From Sinotaia quadrata (Eukaryota; Mollusca; Gastropoda; Architaenioglossa; Viviparidae), in the NCBI GenBank assembly GCA_028829895.1, contig CM054177.1, positions 31,955,064-32,019,063 on the forward strand: a stretch of DNA of 64,000 nucleotides, given 5' to 3'. Under the pieces are notes generated by a model. The model saw only the letters and a program-made list of their open reading frames with translations. It searched no databases and was not told the DNA's origin. The position numbers and the translations under genes are program-made. Each line of letters begins with the position of its first letter. The stretch's first letter is position 1. This document shows, in pieces, positions 23,225-33,168 of this stretch.

Positions 23225-23654
23225 AAATTCCTGCAAACCAAACAAGTGCGTTCCATTCCGAGTTATTAAGCGCGCAAAGCCAGGCACCAAGTCTGTTATC
23301 AACTGTCAGTCAGGTTACGGGTACTTTGGTATGTTTAAGCGCTCACTTGGTTAAGTAATTGAACTCAGTTAATATGTGTGCTGACTTAACATTTTTACAA
23401 AGCCCTCATAGTTTACCACGGGAGATAATTAACAAGCTATAATCAGCCAGGCCGTGCAGTCATCATTTCTTCTATCAATCGAAACTGGATTATCGATTCA
23501 TCTTTCAATAATACTGGTTAGCCTAATTATTTTAACTTTAAATAAAGTGTATGTAGACATCAAAGGTAGAGGAAGAGAGAAACAAGATACGAATCCTGGT
23601 CCAATAGTTATTGTCAATTGTCTTTCTGGGTGCCAGTCGGTTTTCCTATTTGAA
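23225..23654. other. unassigned DNA
   Basis: An 81-codon open frame (23454-23699) has no recognisable domain and runs into the next repeat. I make no gene call. Confidence 0.35.
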
Positions 23655-23865
23655 ACGGAGTCTCTAAACTGGGGCGATATATATATACTTGCAGACTAAT
23701 ACCGTGAAGTGAGAGTCTAAACTGAGCCAATATATTTACTTGCAGACTCACACTGGTTGTAGTGAGAGTCTAAACTGGGCCAATATATATACTTGCAGAC
23801 TCACACTGGTTGTAGTGGGTCTCTAAACTGGGCCAATATATGTACTTGCAGACTGGTTGAGTGCG
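23655..23865. repeat. minisatellite, about 50-60-bp unit, 4 copies
   Basis: The segment tctaaactgggccaatatat recurs, with cttgcagact in each unit. Spacing varies. Confidence 0.85.
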
Positions 23866-24270
23866 TGTTGAGAGTTTCAAAAAAGACGAGTCACCAACGG
23901 CGGCAGTACCAAGAGGCCGTGTCTCTATTACCTGGCAGGCCCTTCTCACTCATTTCCTGTGCAATTATTTATAATTTCTAGACAGCGCCATTTCACGCCA
24001 CTTTTAAAATGCATGCGTTATGGTCATAGTTTTCACTAGGAGTGAGCAATCAAATGTTAATTTTATTTTTAAATGGGTAAGGCAGGGCCATGTCCTTTAC
24101 TTTTCGATTTTTAAACGTGAAGGGATTTTGGGCGTGCATGACCTTGTAGTGTGCGGCCCGATCTTTTTTCTCCTGTTCGACGAACCAAATGATGAGTTCA
24201 TTTATCTTGAGATAGGGAAGAGTTATCACCCTTAGCAACGCGCCTCCCTCAACCTCCTTAGTGGTGGTGA
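23866..24270. other. unassigned DNA
   Basis: A 71-codon frame (24020-24235) and an antisense 112-codon frame overlap here. Neither shows a motif that I recognise. Confidence 0.35.
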
Positions 24271-24632
24271 CAGTGATGTAACCTCTGCAGTGCTTTGGGG
24301 CAGAGACGAACTTTGAATGTTTGAATGTTGTCCCGCTAATAATTCTAAAATCCCCCCCCCCCCCGCGATTTTCCACACACGCCCACACACCTTTTCTCTT
24401 CCACAGAAAATTATCTTGTCTAGGCCATTGTCGAATCTTGCCATGCGTCCTGAGAAAACTTTACCTGGGCCTATGTATAATTTTTCAAATTTCAAGTACA
24501 AATGCTCTTTTTATGAAGGTCATATTTTTGTTGAAATACTCAAAAGAACTAAAGTTTTTAATTACTAAATAGATTAGAAACAACAATAATAACAAGGCCC
24601 ACAAGAACTAATGGACGGTAGTTACACCACTG
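24271..24632. mobile_element. candidate hAT MITE, about 362 bp
   Basis: The left end cagtgatgtaac and the complement of the right end cagtggtgtaac form a short inverted terminus like that of the 12332 element. The flanks do not give a convincing 8-bp duplication. A 48-bp stretch near the right end (24546-24593) also occurs at 23041-23088 outside any such element, so the boundaries are uncertain. Confidence 0.4.
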
Positions 24633-24795
24633 CTTAGATGTCTTTTAACAAAAGGCCTCCCCACCCACAAAAAAATATATATATATATTTGTGCTTTCAA
24701 AAAATAACAAAATAAGCGGAGAAAGAAAAAAAAGTTGTAATTGAAATTTAGCAAAGAATCACAGGCTAAAATCAAATTTTCTCAGAGGGCAAGAC

Positions 24796-25345
24796 GCCTA
24801 TACAAGCTCATTCTCTGTGCTCCATAGCTGGCCTAGACAAGCTCATTCTCTGTGCTCCATAATTGGCCTAGACAAGCTCATTCTTTGTGCTCCATAGCTG
24901 GCCTAGACAAGCTCATTCTCTGTGCTCCATAGCTGGCCTAGACAAGCTCATTCTTTGTGCTCCATAGCTGGCCTAGACAAGCTCATTCTTTGTGCTCCAT
25001 AGCTGGCCTAGACAAGCTCATTCTCTGTGCTCCATAGCTGGCCTAGACAAGCTCATTCTTTGTGCTCCATAGCTGGCCTAGAGAAGCTCATTCTCTGTGC
25101 TCCATAGCTGGCCTAGACAAGCTCATTCTCTGTGCTCCATAACTGGCCTAGACAAGCTCATTCTTTGTGCTCCATAGCTGGCCTAGACAAGCTAATTATC
25201 TGTGCTCCATAGCTGGCCTAGACAAGCTAATTATCTGTGCTCCATAGCTGGCCTAGACAAGCTAATTATCTGTGCTCCATAGCTGGCCTAGACAAGCTAA
25301 TTATCTGTGCTCCATAGCTGGCCTAGACAAGCTGATTCTCCGTGG
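24796..25345. repeat. minisatellite, 35-bp unit, about 15.7 copies
   Basis: The units contain ctagacaagctcattctctg. Variants (ctctg, tttgtg, aattatctg) cluster by position: the aattatctg version occupies the right-hand four copies, showing local spread of variants. Confidence 0.95.
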
Positions 25346-25443
25346 AGAAGAGAGAGAGTGTATGCATGCATTATGGGGAAAAGGGGGAGCATTCTTGATT
25401 TTTTGCAGGGGGTGGGTGGGCAACATTGGAAGTTACACCACTG
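25346..25443 (-). mobile_element. orphan hAT-type terminus
   Basis: The sequence agttacaccactg at 25431-25443 reads cagtggtgtaact on the other strand, the same terminus as the 24271 element. No partner end was found. A G-rich stretch next to it is typical of such elements. Confidence 0.35.
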
Positions 25444-25684
25444 AGTGGTGGACAATGTTATGTGACTATTGTAACTAAGATAGCCCCTTACCAACCAGGG
25501 TATTAAGGCAATATATAAATATTATTTTGCTGCAAGTAGATCTAAATACATAGACAAAGATGTTTCATCTTGATTCTTCTATAAAGAGTTTTTATGGATG
25601 AAGACAAAGTTATAACTGGATGGATAGTTCAGAGATTTACATTGAAATAATTAATTTAAAGTAATTATTTTCTTTCTTATTTAG
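25444..25684. other. AT-rich DNA ending in a possible splice acceptor
   Basis: No repeat is seen. A pyrimidine-rich tract (ttattttctttcttatttag) ends at 25684, directly before the next entry. Confidence 0.35.
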
Positions 25685-25744
25685 AGATAGACGCTGTTGC
25701 AGGAGATGGTGAAAAAGCTTTGAAATGTCGAATGAATCAAACAG
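25685..25744 (+). CDS. possible internal coding exon of an unrecognised gene
   Basis: This 60-bp segment sits between an acceptor (tttctttcttatttag) and a donor (acag followed by gtaaat). With one base supplied by a previous exon it reads IDAVAGDGEKALKCRMNQT without a stop and leaves one base over. That phase fits exactly the candidate terminal exon at 26056. I do not recognise the protein, and no upstream exon was found. The donor region is repeated twice more downstream (25741-25890), so the donor signal may also come from a repeat. Confidence 0.3.
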
Positions 25745-25890
25745 GTAAATAAACACTCCTAAAGAAAATTAAAAACAATGAATCAAACACTAACTAATCA
25801 TAAACAGGTAAACAAACACACCTGAAGAAAATTAATAACACTAACTAATCAGAAACAGGTAAACAAACACTCCTGAAGAAAATTAAAACT
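25741..25890. repeat. tandem repeat, about 50-60-bp unit, 3 copies, starting at the donor site
   Basis: The segment acaggtaaacaaacactcct recurs three times followed by gaagaaaattaa, so each copy contains a splice-donor-like caggtaaa. Confidence 0.8.
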
Positions 25891-26055
25891 TTGAAAAGTA
25901 AAAGCGTGACAAATAAAACAGTAAAACGTCACATACCTTTCCGATATTTGTCAAATGCCGGGAGGGAGTTTGGGCCTTTGACCTGCTAACTGACCAAACA
26001 CTAGTAGAATCAGATATTTTTTAAAATTTAAGCTGGAAATGGTTGTATTTTCTAG

Positions 26056-26114
26056 ATTACAGCAACGTGGACAACAGCCTTTTGCACACTGTGCTGAGTT
26101 CTTCGATCCCGTAG
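26056..26114 (+). CDS. possible terminal coding exon matching the 25685 exon in phase
   Basis: An acceptor (tgtattttctag) ends at 26055. Joined to the leftover base of the previous candidate exon, the frame reads DYSNVDNSLLHTVLSSSIP and stops at 26112-26114. The compatible phase and good acceptor are the only evidence. Transcript data would decide. Confidence 0.28.
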
Positions 26115-26845
26115 AAAATGAAAAGCCTTGCGTGTGTACGAGACGAAATGCACGAGTTGGTGGTGAAGGCGGGCGTGGTGATTTAGCAGTGAGTTAACAA
26201 TGATGCTCAACGAAGTCAGGCGTACTTTATACGATAGGAAAATGGGAGTGTGGGTAGGGTGGGAGAGAGAGAGAGAGACAGCCAGTGCCTTTCGCAGTGC
26301 ATAAAACACCTGAGTTTGAGCACGCGCGCGTATGACGTAACAGGCGAGAGAGTGTGCCGTCGTAAGCGCTTGTTCACAGTGAGCTGTCCTTTCCAGCAAT
26401 GTTTATTTTCCTCCCCCCCCCACCCCCATGAAGAAAAATGGTTATAACGTATTACCTCTATCGCACGTTGTCTTATCATGATTGTTTCCACGCCTTTTTT
26501 TTTTTCGACGTAATTTATTACGTTGCATTGAGAATGTCGTGATAAGTTCCGTGTACGAGTGTAAAAAGCCAAACCTCTCTTGCCCTACCCAATCAGTCGC
26601 AATATAAGTAACACTAAACTTTATTGCATTGCAATGACTTCATTTACGTCAGAGGTTAATCGAAATATGAATACACTTTGTGAATACGAATATTTCTTTT
26701 ATTTATTTGGGGACTGAATTGCCGGATGTTTATAGTTTTTAAAATAAATATAACACTTGAGTGTATAGAAGTAATATAACCGGAAGTCATTCTGCAGTCC
26801 AATAGTTAGCACGTACTCGAACGTATGCGATTGGCGCGTGTATTT
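26115..26845. other. unassigned DNA with a short (GA)n run
   Basis: A short GA run lies at about 26263-26279 and a C run near 26413. Overlapping open frames of up to 118 codons (26052-26572, minus strand) lack known domains. Confidence 0.35.
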
Positions 26846-27367
26846 GTTTCTTGGTGACCAACAAAAGCCAAAGTAATATAGTTTCTTGGTGACCAACAAA
26901 AGCCAAAGTAATATAGTTTCTTGGTGACCAACAAAAGCCAAAGTAATATAGTTTCTTGGTGACCAACAAAAGCCAAAGTAATATAGTTTCTTGGTGACCA
27001 ACAAAAGCCAAAGTAATATAGTTTCTTGGTGACCAACAAAAGCCAAAGTAATATAGTTTCTTGGTGACCAACAAAAGCCAAAGTAATATAGTTTCTTGGT
27101 GACCAACAAAAGCCAAAGTAATATAGTTTCTTGGTGACCAACAAAAGCCAAAGTAATATAGTTTCTTGGTGACCAACAAAAGCCAAAGTAATATAGTTTC
27201 TTGGTGACCAACAAAAGCCAAAGTAATATAATTTCTTGGTGACCAACAAAAGCCAAAGTAATATAGTTTCTTGGTGACCAACAAAAGCCAAAGTAATATA
27301 GTTTCTTGGTGACCAACAAAAGCCAAAGTAATATAGTTTCTTGGTGACCAACAAAAGCCAAAGTAAT
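26846..27367. repeat. minisatellite, 35-bp unit, about 15 copies, almost perfect
   Basis: The units read gtttcttggtgaccaacaaa and continue to 35 bp. I see one substitution, near 27231. All three minus-strand frames are open across the array, giving hydrophobic repeats such as LLLVTKKLYYFGFCW for up to 220 residues. The near-identity indicates very recent expansion. I do not consider it a protein. Confidence 0.97.
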
Positions 27368-27486
27368 GTCAATTTATTGAATTTGTAGAGGGGTGGCTTA
27401 GATAGGAACGAATGAACTAAAGAAAAGCGACATCATTTTCTATTTGACCTATTTACAATCTTGTTGCTGCTAAATGACATACATAT

Positions 27487-27598
27487 AACGCCCACCTACC
27501 ACCTATTTCGATTTTCCGACCTGGTGACAAACGATAAATCTAACGCCCACCTACCACCTATTTCGATTTTCCGACCTGGTGACAAACGATAAATCTAA
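27487..27598. repeat. direct repeat, 55 bp, 2 identical copies
   Basis: The segment cctatttcgattttccgacc with its flanks is duplicated exactly. Confidence 0.95.
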
Positions 27599-27807
27599 CA
27601 GGTAGAAAGGAGGCGGATGTTGCTGAAGAGATCCACTGTCAGGGTTTTGACAATAATTGCATGGTTTATACTTTGATTTCATTTTCCTCCAGACAAACAA
27701 CCCCCAACTAGATGTTCAGTTAAACTAACCAAGCAAGGTCTACTAAGAGTTTTAAAAATATTTAATTTTATCTCAAATTCTATTCAACAAGGATACTTGT
27801 GGCCTAA

Positions 27808-28012
27808 TCACTAAAACAAGTATAATAACACAAAATATAGGACAATACAGTTAGTGCTGCTATTAGAGATTACAATCACCAAAACAAGTATAATAACACA
27901 AAATATAGGACAATACAGTTAGTGCTGCTATTAGAGATTACAATCACTAAAACAAGTATAATAACACAAAATATAGGATAATACAGTTAGTGCTGTTACT
28001 AGAGATTACAAC
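27808..28012. repeat. minisatellite, 68-bp unit, 3 copies
   Basis: The segment acaagtataataacacaaaa recurs every 68 bp with two or three substitutions between copies. Confidence 0.95.
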
Positions 28013-28733
28013 TTCTACAGTGGTTGTCTATTATCTCGAAAATATTTAGATGTATTGATTCGCACTATGATCACACTCGTCCTCACAACCCTGCACAGAC
28101 TCACTCTTCCCTGCACAGAGCCACGATTTCTTGAACAGACCACACTTTCCTGAACACACCACCCACTCTTGCACACACACTCTTCCCTGCACAGAGCCAC
28201 ACTTTCATGTACACCCCCCCCCCCCACTTCTTTCAAACACATACGCTTTCATGTACAGTCACAATGCCGTCTTAATGCATGGGCAAGCTGAGCAGCTAAT
28301 GTTCAACACAACTTTTAATCATAAGCACCCCAGCCGAATTTAGAAAAGGTATTATTATACCTATTTAATTATTAATTAATAATTCACGCGCTTGTAGTAG
28401 ATCATTGTGATTTTGGAACTGCATTTCATCAACCAGTAATTTGCAGTTGGAATGCAATCATCAAGATGGGCATCTGTAAGTCAACATCTGTGTTTTGACT
28501 GTTATATTCATCGTTGAAAAGAGAGCTTGACAAATCGAAATAAGATTTTATTTTGTACGCTATACCTTTTACGAAAGGAAACAATTTCCGGTCAAACCAG
28601 ATTTTAAAAAGATTTCATCTGTTGCGCAAAATTTAGAACGATAAGATTCTGAAGATCCAAAATCTTCTTCTTTGAATGAGTCTCACAATAGAAGTAGTCA
28701 TTTTTGTGACCTCTAGCTGGCAAGTCAAAGTAT
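28013..28733. other. unassigned DNA, possibly containing more decayed transposase
   Basis: Pyrimidine-rich CAC/CTTCC repeats occupy 28080-28230. A segment near 28252-28297 (atgccgtcttaatgcatggg) resembles a DNA-transposon terminus without a partner. On the minus strand the 28500-28730 part may continue the downstream transposase but carries stops. Confidence 0.3.
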
Positions 28734-29060
28734 TCATAAGTAAGGCTCAATCATGATGAAGTGTTGAAATCTCTTTTCAAACTGCCCCAGAAGTTTTTGA
28801 ATGTGGGTAACCAGTGGTAAATGGTTTAAATCACTGTCATATACTATTTTCTTAGTACTTGGGAAATTTACGAAAAAATTCATTTTCATTTGTAGCATCA
28901 GAAAGAGCAGTTTTGCTTTGAATGATTTTACACAAGCTACAGTGGATGACGAGAGGTTGGATGAAACAGCCCACACATTAATTTCCACACCTTTTCGCGG
29001 ACTCATGTAATAAATACCTCGGCGTGCCATGTCGCCCACGAACATCATGTTGGGAACCAC
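28734..29060 (-). pseudogene. hAT-type transposase C-terminal fragment with a terminal inverted repeat end
   Basis: On the minus strand, residues from about 35 onward (FKAKLLFLMLQMKMNFFVNF, then FEKRFQHF and IEPYL) match my recollection of the ZBED/GTF2IRD2-like hAT transposase region, where an F..KL.L...Q...G.L.HFP block precedes F..RF.DF and an EP.L motif. The first about 25 residues look like translated non-coding element end: the strand begins gtggttcccaac (29049-29060), a common hAT terminus. This suggests a deletion derivative in which the terminus is joined to the C-terminal coding part. The other end was not found. It is not functional. Confidence 0.55.
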
Positions 29061-29069
29061 TTTCGAATT

Positions 29070-29480
29070 TCTCCACTTGATGAACTAAGATGGTTACAAA
29101 GTTACATCGAATCCACTTGATGAACTAAGCTGGTTACAAAGTTACATCGAATTTCTCCACTTGATGAACTAAGATGGTTACAAAGTTACATTGAATCCAC
29201 TTGATGAACTAAGCTGGTTACAAAGTTACATCGAACACATATTAACACTTGATGAGCTAAGATGGTTACAAAGTTACATCGAATTTCTCCACTTGATGAA
29301 CTAAGCTGGTTACAAAGTTACATCGAACACATATTAACACTTGATGAGCTAAGATGGTTACAAAGTTACATCGAATTTCTCCACTTGATGAACTAAGCTG
29401 GTTACAAAGTTACATCGAACACATATTAACACTTGATGAGCTAAGCTGGTTACAAAGTTACATCAAACACATATTAACAC
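29070..29480. repeat. minisatellite with mixed units of about 40-58 bp, about 9 copies
   Basis: The core ctggttacaaagttacatcg recurs. Linkers alternate among aatccacttg, aatttctccacttg and aacacatattaacacttg, giving different unit lengths. Confidence 0.92.
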
Positions 29481-29654
29481 TAATGTTTAATTGTCCATAG
29501 ATATTTTGCCTCAGGCGACTAGCATTTAAACATGCCTCACTTCTTTCCACGGTAAAAAAGAAAAATTATTTCATGAAAAATGAAATTACAATTAATTAAG
29601 TGGAAAAATTAATCAATGTAATTAATCTTATTTGTAGTTTAATATTGTCACACA
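29481..29654. other. short unassigned AT-rich stretch
   Basis: Nothing is recognised. Confidence 0.5.
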
Positions 29655-29822
29655 TTCACTTGCCAACAACCAGTAAGTCTTTCTTGGACCAATAAGAGGC
29701 ATTCATTTGCCAACAACCAGTAAGTCTTTCTCGGACCAGTAAGAGGCATATATTTGCCAACAACCAGTAAGTTATTCACTTGCCAACAACCAGTAAGGCT
29801 CTCTCGGGCCAGTGAGTCATTC
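29655..29822. repeat. tandem repeat, about 40-57-bp unit, 4 imperfect copies
   Basis: The segment tgccaacaaccagtaag recurs four times with variable tails. Confidence 0.85.
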
Positions 29823-29867
29823 ACTAATATAACACTCTAGCGGTACAAACGAGAGTAGCTAATTTTC

Positions 29868-30152
29868 TTTAAAATTCACTTTAACTGTATGGTTGTTTAC
29901 TAATACACTCTAATTATCACCCACTTTAACTGTATGGTTGTTTACTAATACACTCTAATTATCACCCACTTTAACTGTATGGTTGTTTACTAATACACTC
30001 TAATTATCACCCACTTTAACTGTATGGTTGTTTACTAATACACTCTAATTATCACCCACTTTAACTGTATGGTTGTTTACTAATACACTCTAATTATCAC
30101 CCACTTTAACTGTATGGTTGTTTACTAATACACTCTAATTATCACCCACTTT
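29868..30152. repeat. minisatellite, 45-bp unit, about 6 copies
   Basis: The segment ctttaactgtatggttgttt recurs every 45 bp, and the copies after the first are identical. Confidence 0.95.
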
Positions 30153-30249
30153 ACTCTTTCTAGTCACGACTACTGAATTAATTGTGGAGTTATTTTGATA
30201 TTTTATTTGATGTCTGAATCTGTACTGCCATTCCTATTGATTTAAACCC

Positions 30250-30335
30250 GTCCTATTTTTGGTGTGTGCATGTGGTGTGTGATCTTGAGAGTGAGTGTAT
30301 GTATGTGTGTGTTTGTGAGTGTGTGTGTGTGTACT
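30250..30335. repeat. GT-rich microsatellite
   Basis: Interrupted tgtgtg runs are present. Confidence 0.8.
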
Positions 30336-30379
30336 AATTCTGATAAACAAAATTTCATCGCATAACATTGTATTGTTGT

Positions 30380-30835
30380 GGTTTTTTTCATAATACTCAA
30401 TGTAAGTTTTCCCACATTGCAGTGTTAGAGTTGCAATACTCAATGTAAGTTTGCCCACGTTGCATTGTTAATGACGTAATACTCAATGTAAGTTTGCCCA
30501 CGTTGCATTGTTAATGACGTAATACTCAATGTAAGTTTGTCCACATTGCAGTTTTAATGACGTAATACTCAATGTAAGTTTGCCCACATTGCAGTTTTAA
30601 TGACGTAATATTCAATGTAAGTTTGCCCACATTGCAGTGTTAGTATCATAGTACTCAATGTGAGTAAGTTTGCCCACATTTCAGTGTTAATATCGTAATA
30701 CTCAATTTGAGTAATTTTGCCCACATTACAATATAAGTGTAGTAATAATTTGAGTAAGTTCATCAACATTTCAGTGTTAGTATAGTAATACTCAATTTGA
30801 GTAAGATCTCTACATTTCAAAATAACTCAATACGG
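30380..30835. repeat. degenerate minisatellite, about 55-60-bp unit, about 8 copies
   Basis: The segment atactcaatgtaagtttgcc recurs. Divergence increases to the right, where gtaag becomes gtgagtaag. Confidence 0.9.
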
Positions 30836-30884
30836 CAAACATTTGATAATGATAAAGATAAGTCCTGGAAATGGACTCCAAGAC

Positions 30885-31005
30885 CTAAATTTGGCCTCAA
30901 GTCATAGAAATGGTCTCCTGGCCTTGAAAGGTCCTTTAACTCCCACTGGCCTCAAGTCATAGAAATGGTCTCCTGGCCTTGAAAAGTCCCTTAACTCCCA
31001 CCAAA
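30885..31005. repeat. direct repeat, about 61 bp, 2 copies
   Basis: The segment ggcctcaagtcatagaaatg with its flanks is duplicated. Confidence 0.9.
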
Positions 31006-31179
31006 TCTCTAGTCAGAATTTAAAATTAACTACTAGCAACTATGAAAAAAGTACAGATGAATTAATATTCATTCTCCAAAACGTCAATACAAATGATATT
31101 GTAATACATTTCAATGAACTATTTATAATCCGAGTCATTGGAATGCTTCCGTTCATTCGAAAACATATTGCTTCTGAGC

Positions 31180-31205
31180 TTCACACACACACACACTCAC
31201 ACACG

Positions 31206-31253
<48 letters not shown>

Positions 31254-31384
31254 CCTGATAACTGATAATAACGACAGCTTATGTTAATAAATACACAAAA
31301 ACACACACACAGACACACACACACACGCACACACGCACAGACCTGATAACTGATAATAACCACAGCTTATAAATACAAAACACA

Positions 31385-31437
<53 letters not shown>

Positions 31438-31600
31438 ACACATCCTGATAACTTATGTTAATAAATATAAAACACACGCGCGCGCGCGCTCAGCAGACCT
31501 GATAACTGATAATAACCACAGCTTATGTTAATAAATACAACACGCACACACACACATACACACACACGCACGCACGCACACCACACACGCACAATGTTTG
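31180..31600. repeat. compound repeat: (CA)n tracts alternating with a unique spacer
   Basis: Four long CA tracts are each separated by a related spacer (cctgataactgataataac followed by ataaataca). The whole block of tract plus spacer of about 50 bp has been duplicated, so the microsatellite spread with its flank. Confidence 0.92.
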
Positions 31601-31724
31601 CCAAATGGTGTTGACAGAATAGATGTATTGTAACTGACACATTATTGGGTATTCGAGATTGATTTGTTACTAGAAGTATTGTATTACTGAAGTGGTGCAC
31701 TTGAATTTTCCTGCTAAATTATAC

Positions 31725-31925
31725 TACTCTATAAATAGACACCAGAAGTATTGTTACTGTATAAATCGACACCAGAAGTATTGTTATTCTATAAAACAAC
31801 ACCAGAAGTATTGTTATTCTATAAAACAACACAAGAAGTATTGTTATTCTATAAAACAACACAAGAAGTATTGTTATTCTATAAAACAACACAAGAAGTA
31901 TTGTTATTCTATAAAACAAGGCTCA
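31725..31925. repeat. minisatellite, 30-bp unit, about 7 copies
   Basis: The segment agaagtattgttattctata recurs every 30 bp. Being a multiple of three, it keeps frames open on both strands. Confidence 0.95.
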
Positions 31926-32270
31926 AAAATGTTGTATTTCTGTAAAATTGCGCCAGAAATGTTGCTACTCTAAAACGACACTAGAAGTGTTATAATATAA
32001 AACTACACTAGAAGTGTTATAATAATATAAAACGACACTAGAAGTGTTATAATATAAAACTACACTAGAAGTGTTATAATATAAAACGACACTAGAAGTG
32101 TTATAATATATAAAACGACACTAGAAGTGTTATAATATATAAAACGACACTAGAAGTGTTATAATTTATAAAACTACATTAGAAGTGTTATAATATATAA
32201 AACGACACTAGAAGTGTTAAAATTTATAAAACTACACTAGAAGTGCTGTTAACCTATATAAAACAACACT
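31926..32270. repeat. minisatellite, about 26-30-bp unit, about 11 copies, related to the preceding array
   Basis: The segment cactagaagtgttataatat recurs. The shared agaagt.ttgtta core suggests it is a diverged extension of the 31725 array. Confidence 0.9.
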
Positions 32271-32829
32271 TAAAGTATTGTTACTCTATAAAACGATAGT
32301 TGAAGTGTTGCTATTTTATATAAGTACATAAGAAGTGTTGCAATTCTGTATATATATATATATATTAACCACACTAGTGGCTACTTTATAAAATTACGCA
32401 AGAAATGCGTGTATTTAATTGCTGTTTGACCTTTGCAACCCACCTTTCAGACAAACTTTGCAATGTCTAGCCGAAGGCGCCAAGATCACTTCCATTAATT
32501 TCTCATTAAGCAAATTATGACACAGCCAGTCGGCCAACGCCTTCAGCCATTCGCAATATGGGTAACCGTGTAATGTAGAGTTGTAATTAGGTAGTTTTCA
32601 TTGTATTCCATATTACAGACAGTTTCGTTGTTGAGAGAGTTTTTATTGAGTGGCGGAGTAAATTTGTCTGTAACGTACACCTTCTAGGCACGTTACACAA
32701 CTGTTTCAGAATGTTCGATGTGCTCACAAAGTACACAGTGGCAGGAGAACTGTGTACAATCAAGCACACCAGGAAGAAGGTTCTCGAATCCTGCAACAAT
32801 ATTCATTAGCCCGATAAAATCTGCCCATA
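32271..32829. other. unique DNA, possible conserved non-coding segment
   Basis: The 32440-32580 part (homeodomain-like attaatttctcattaag, then GC-richer unique sequence) is unlike the repeats around it. It has no long open frame. Whether it is conserved cannot be judged from one sequence. Confidence 0.25.
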
Positions 32830-33168
32830 ATTTAGTCTGTTACTAAGTATACCTTTGTAGGGTAGTCTGCCCATAATTTAGTGTGTTACTAAGTACACCT
32901 TTGTAGGATAGTCTGCCCATTAGTGTGTTACTAAGCACACCTTTGTAGGATAGTCTGCCCATTAGTGTGTTACTAAGTATACCTTTGTAGGATAGTCTGC
33001 CCATTAGTGTGTTACTAAGTATACCTTTGTAGGATAGTCTGTCCATAATTTAGTGTGTTAATAAGTACACCTTTGTAGGATAGTCTGCCCATTAGTGTGT
33101 TACTAAGTATACCTTTGTAGGATAGTCTGCCCATAATTTAGTGTGTTAATAAGTACACCCGTTCAGGA
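32830..33168. repeat. minisatellite, units of about 38-46 bp, about 8 copies
   Basis: The segment cctttgtaggatagtctgcc recurs. A facultative ataattta after ccc-at distinguishes long from short units. Confidence 0.93.

Noticed and set aside
24796..25345. CRISPR-like array of 35-bp direct repeats
   Set aside because: The repeats are contiguous with no unique spacers, and the DNA is eukaryotic. It is a minisatellite.
26699..27372. Hydrophobic repeat protein of about 220 residues on the minus strand
   Set aside because: It is produced by a 35-bp tandem array open in three frames. The unit is not a multiple of three and the flanks show no coding features.
31181..31700. Cys/Val-rich open frames on the minus strand
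   Set aside because: They arise from CA microsatellites.
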